Of a DNA stretch of 64,000 nucleotides, positions 61,524-64,000 are shown piece by piece. Position 1 is the first letter of the stretch. The number at the start of each line of letters is the position of its first letter. The DNA comes from Herbidospora cretacea. Its GTDB lineage: Bacteria > Actinomycetota > Actinomycetes > Streptosporangiales > Streptosporangiaceae. The notes under the pieces are model-generated. The model searched no databases. It worked only from the letters and a program-made list of their open reading frames with translations, and was not told where the DNA came from. The stretch spans positions 342,549 through 406,548 of the forward strand of contig NZ_BBXG01000002.1 in the NCBI RefSeq assembly GCF_001570605.1. The letters run 5' to 3'. The position numbers and the translations under genes were made by a program.

Positions 61524-62051
61524 ATGAGCCGAGCGCTGATCGTCATCGATGTCCAGGAATCCTTCCGCGCCCGCCCCGAGTGGGACCGGATCGGCAACCC
61601 CAAGATCGCCGAACCGGTCAACCGGCTGGTCCGGGCCGCCCGGTCGAGAGGTGACCGGGTCGTCTGGGTGCTGCACGCCGAAGAGGGCAGCGGCGGTGTG
61701 TTCGACCCCGCGTCCGGCCACGTGAGGTTCCTGGCCGAGCTCGACGAGCCGGTGGCCGGGGAGCCGATCCTGTACAAGTCCTCCCACAACGCGTTCACCA
61801 CGACCAACCTCCAGCAGCGGCTCGTCGAGGCCGGGGTGCGGGAGCTGGTGGTGTGCGGGATCCGTACCGAGCAGTGCGTGGAGACCACCGCCCGGGTGGC
61901 CAGTGACCTGGGCTATCAGGTCGTCTTCGTGACCGAGGCGACCACCACCGAGGGCGTCGGCGGCTTCACCGCCGAGGAGATCACGGCCCGCACCGAGGCC
62001 GTGCTCCGCGACCGCTTCGCCCGCATCGCGACGGTGGCCGAACTGGAATGA
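61524..62051 (+). CDS. Isochorismatase-family cysteine hydrolase
   Basis: A 175-residue alpha/beta hydrolase of the isochorismatase superfamily. The catalytic triad is complete: Asp9 (VIDVQESF), Lys85 (LYKSSHNAF) and Cys118 (RTEQCVETTAR). Members hydrolyse amides such as nicotinamide or related compounds. GAGG lies close before the ATG. The stop overlaps the ATG of the GlxA-type regulator, which probably controls the pair. Confidence 0.92.
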   Translation: MSRALIVIDVQESFRARPEWDRIGNPKIAEPVNRLVRAARSRGDRVVWVLHAEEGSGGVFDPASGHVRFLAELDEPVAGEPILYKSSHNAFTTTNLQQRLVEAGVRELVVCGIRTEQCVETTARVASDLGYQVVFVTEATTTEGVGGFTAEEITARTEAVLRDRFARIATVAELE

Positions 62052-62932
62052 CACTGGTCGTCTTCGCCCTGGTCGACGGGGTGCACCTGCTCGATCTGGC
62101 CGGTCCGGCGCAGGTGTTCGACACGGCGGGCTACCGCCTGGCCTACGTCGCCGACCGGCCGCAGGTCATGAGCGCCCAAGGGCTGCCGGTGGTGGCGGGC
62201 CAGGTCTGGCCGTCGCCGTCCCCCGGCGACCTGGTGCTGGTGCCCGGCTGGCGCGGCGAGAGAGCTCTGTCCGAGGAACTGCTCGCCCGGCTCAGACGCC
62301 ACCACGACAGCGGCGGCGTGGTGGCGAGCGTCTGCTCCGGAGCCCGTGCGCTCGGCGCGGCCGGTCTGCTCGACGGCCGCCGCTGCACCACCCACCACGA
62401 GCTCCAGGACGACCTGGCCCGCCGCTTCCGCCGGGCGACGGTCGTGAAGGACGTGCTGTTCACCGTCGACGACCGGGTGATGACCTCCGCCGGCATCGCC
62501 AGCGGCGTCGACCTCGCCCTGCACGTCGTGGCCACCCGCGAGGGCCCGGCCAGAGCCGCCCAGGTGGCCCGCGAGATGGTCGTCTACGCCCGCCGCAACG
62601 GCACGGAGCCGCAGGCCAGCGCCATGCTCAGGCACCGCGACCACCTCGACGACACCGTCCACCAGGTCCAGGACCTGATCGACGCCCGCTTCACCGAACC
62701 CCTGCCGCTGACCCGGCTCGCCCTGGCGGCGGGCGTCAGCGAACGCACCCTGACCAGGCTCTTCACCCGCGCGACCGGCCTCACCCCGCTCCGCTACCAG
62801 CAGTCGCTCCGGCTGGAGCACGCCGAACACCTCATCGGCCACGGCACGACGGTCGAGGCGGCGGCCCGGGAGGCGGGCTTCGACGACGCCCGGATGCTGC
62901 GCCGGCTCAGGGCTCGATCAGGCCGGCCCTGA
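62048..62932 (+). CDS. GlxA-type transcriptional regulator (DJ-1/PfpI plus AraC)
   Basis: A 294-residue regulator. Residues 1-165 form a DJ-1/PfpI-like domain with SVCSGARALGAAGLLDG around the conserved Cys; 195-294 form an AraC-type double HTH (RLALAAGVSERTLTRLFTRATGLTPLRYQ and EAAAREAGFDDARMLRRLRAR). The first domain senses a ligand, often a small amide or carboxylate. ATG overlaps the isochorismatase stop. The last 26 bases overlap the convergent response regulator. Confidence 0.92.
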   Translation: MTLVVFALVDGVHLLDLAGPAQVFDTAGYRLAYVADRPQVMSAQGLPVVAGQVWPSPSPGDLVLVPGWRGERALSEELLARLRRHHDSGGVVASVCSGARALGAAGLLDGRRCTTHHELQDDLARRFRRATVVKDVLFTVDDRVMTSAGIASGVDLALHVVATREGPARAAQVAREMVVYARRNGTEPQASAMLRHRDHLDDTVHQVQDLIDARFTEPLPLTRLALAAGVSERTLTRLFTRATGLTPLRYQQSLRLEHAEHLIGHGTTVEAAAREAGFDDARMLRRLRARSGRP

Positions 62933-63551
62933 TCGCGTAGCGGGTCAGGTCGAGCCGGTCGCTCATGCCGAGTTTGGCCAGGATGTTGGCGCGGTGGCGG
63001 TCGACCGTCTTCGGGCTGATGAACAGGGTCTCGGCGATGGCCTTGGTCGAGTTGCCCTCGGCGATCAGCTTGACGATCTCCTCCTCGCGCGGGGTCAGTA
63101 TCTGGTCGGGCAGCGGGTCGCCCTGGCGGTGGCGGCGCAGGTAGTCGCGGATCAGCGCGGTGACCGCGCCCGGGTAGAGGAACGGCTCGCCGCGCACCGC
63201 CGCCCGGCACGCCTCGATGAGGTCGCGGTCGGCGACCGACTTCAGCACGTATCCCGACGCGCCCGCCTTCAGCGACTCGAAGAAGTACTGCTCGTTGTCG
63301 TACATCGAAAGGATCAGGATGCGGATCTCCGGGCGGCGCCTGGAGATCTCCCTGGCGGCCTGGAGGCCGGTCATGCGGGGCATCGCGATGTCGAGGATGG
63401 CCAGGTCGACGCTCGCGTCGCGGCAGGCCTCGACCGCCTCGGCCCCGTCGGCGGCCTCGGCGACGACCTCCAGGTCGGGTTCGGCGTCGAGGATCAGGCG
63501 CACCCCCCGCCGGACCAGCGCGTGGTCGTCGGCCAGCAGGATGCGGGTCAT
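62907..63551 (-). CDS. NarL-type response regulator
   Basis: A 214-residue two-component regulator. The receiver domain has DD at 8-9, phosphorylation site Asp54 (AILDIAMPRMTG), and Lys in VLKSVADRD; the LuxR-type HTH (LTPREEEIVKLIAEGNSTKAIAETLFISPKTVDRH) is C-terminal. ATG overlaps the sensor kinase stop by four bases, so kinase and regulator are co-translated. Confidence 0.95.
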   Translation of the reverse strand: MTRILLADDHALVRRGVRLILDAEPDLEVVAEAADGAEAVEACRDASVDLAILDIAMPRMTGLQAAREISRRRPEIRILILSMYDNEQYFFESLKAGASGYVLKSVADRDLIEACRAAVRGEPFLYPGAVTALIRDYLRRHRQGDPLPDQILTPREEEIVKLIAEGNSTKAIAETLFISPKTVDRHRANILAKLGMSDRLDLTRYAIRAGLIEP

Positions 63552-64000
63552 CTGATCACTCCGGGAATCGTCAGCCTGATCTCGGTCCCCCGCTCCGAGG
63601 CGACCCTGAGACGGGCGCCGATCAGCAGCGCCCGTTCCTGCATACCCCGCATTCCGGCCCCTTCGGCGCGGACGCCGCCGATTCCGTCGTCGGCGATCGT
63701 CAGCACCAGGTCCCGGCCGGAGGGCCGGAGCGAGAGCTCCACCTTCGTGGCGTTCGCGTGCCGCACCACGTTGGTCAGGCTCTCCTGCGCGATCCGGTAG
63801 ATGACCAGTTCGGCCTCCGGGGAGAGCGGCGGCAGGGGGTCGATCCGCCGGGTGACCTCCACGGCCGGGGCGATGTCGGCGGTCAGCGCGGTCAGCGCGC
63901 TGTGCAGGCCGAGGTCCTCCAGCACGCCGGGACGCAGCCGCCGCGCCACCTGCCGGACCTCGTCGAGGCTGCCCCGGATGGCGTCCCTGACCAGGTCGAG
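63548..64000 (-). CDS. Sensor histidine kinase, C-terminal part only
   Basis: About 150 C-terminal residues are visible; the rest lies beyond the window. They include LDEVRQVARRLRPGVLEDLGLHSAL just after the phospho-His helix of HisKA_3 kinases, the N box ESLTNVVRHA and the G box ADDGIGG. It is the cognate kinase of the following NarL-type regulator. Sensor domain and ligand cannot be seen. Confidence 0.92.
   Translation of the reverse strand, partial: LDLVRDAIRGSLDEVRQVARRLRPGVLEDLGLHSALTALTADIAPAVEVTRRIDPLPPLSPEAELVIYRIAQESLTNVVRHANATKVELSLRPSGRDLVLTIADDGIGGVRAEGAGMRGMQERALLIGARLRVASERGTEIRLTIPGVIR

Noticed and set aside
1-64000. tRNA, rRNA, insertion sequence, prophage or defence-system genes
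   Set aside because: I looked for transposase, integrase, restriction and Cas-like proteins and for tRNA-like sequence and saw none I could support.

Overview
The window is very GC-rich, uses GTG starts freely, packs genes into short operons with 1-4 base overlaps, and carries actinomycete hallmarks: an F420/flavin-type LLM oxidoreductase, a SARP-type regulator, roadblock/LC7 proteins, PrsW, an ECF sigma factor paired with a DGPF protein, CBM2-linked secreted lyases and many leaderless starts. The gene content fits a mycelial actinobacterium, most likely of the Streptosporangiaceae type; that placement is inference from style and content, with no rRNA or marker gene present to confirm it.

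Layout. 1-6410: the end of an Opp/Dpp-type ABC importer (permease tail, two ATPases), a GH2 beta-mannosidase, a ROK sugar kinase and mannose-6-phosphate isomerase, together a plausible mannoside uptake and breakdown operon. 6412-12257: household and membrane genes (S4 protein, DUF1772, rhomboid-like, MprF/DUF2156-like, a HTH-SRPBCC operon, EamA exporter). 12278-13959: two roadblock proteins around a DUF4388-like protein. 13996-16191: a secreted DUF916 (WxL-interacting type) protein between two short paralogous secreted proteins. 16330-20884: LLM oxidoreductase, two small secreted proteins and a CBM2-PL11 rhamnogalacturonan lyase. 20885-21958: a lower-GC gap and a probable pseudogene. 22000-27115: acyl-CoA dehydrogenase, a Ser/Thr kinase with a seven-bladed WD40 tail, and a LuxR-HTH/ATPase regulator.

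27240-39742 looks like a small specialised-metabolism island: rhodanese, tautomerase, SARP-like regulator, methyltransferase and AhpD-like protein on the plus strand, facing a free-standing condensation domain, a C-A-C-T NRPS and an acyl-AMP ligase on the minus strand, with a TetR/DHA2 efflux pair beside them. The NRPS is strikingly degenerate: both embedded C domains have Arg in place of the catalytic His, and the A domain lacks its P-loop, its amino-acid-anchoring Asp and its whole C-terminal subdomain, while the reading frame stays open over 1228 residues. The free-standing C domain keeps its catalytic His.

39747-49722 holds an epimerase, an MBL hydrolase, an ECF42-like sigma factor with its DGPF partner, a hydrolase-TetR operon, dienelactone hydrolase, a four-EF-hand protein, a pentapeptide protein and PrsW. 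48682-52059 is a divergent acetate kinase/phosphoketolase pair (phosphoketolase bypass to acetyl phosphate and acetate). 52005-53912 is an MFS exporter with a perfect 78-bp internal duplication, divergent from a HxlR regulator across a 10-bp inverted repeat. 53890-58826 holds a membrane protein, a zinc alcohol dehydrogenase and two tandem paralogous membrane proteins of unknown function. 59014-61453 is a polar amino-acid ABC importer with a terminator; 61524-62932 an isochorismatase-like hydrolase coupled to a GlxA-type regulator; 62907-64000 a NarL-type two-component system cut by the window edge. No rRNA, tRNA, CRISPR array or insertion sequence was seen.
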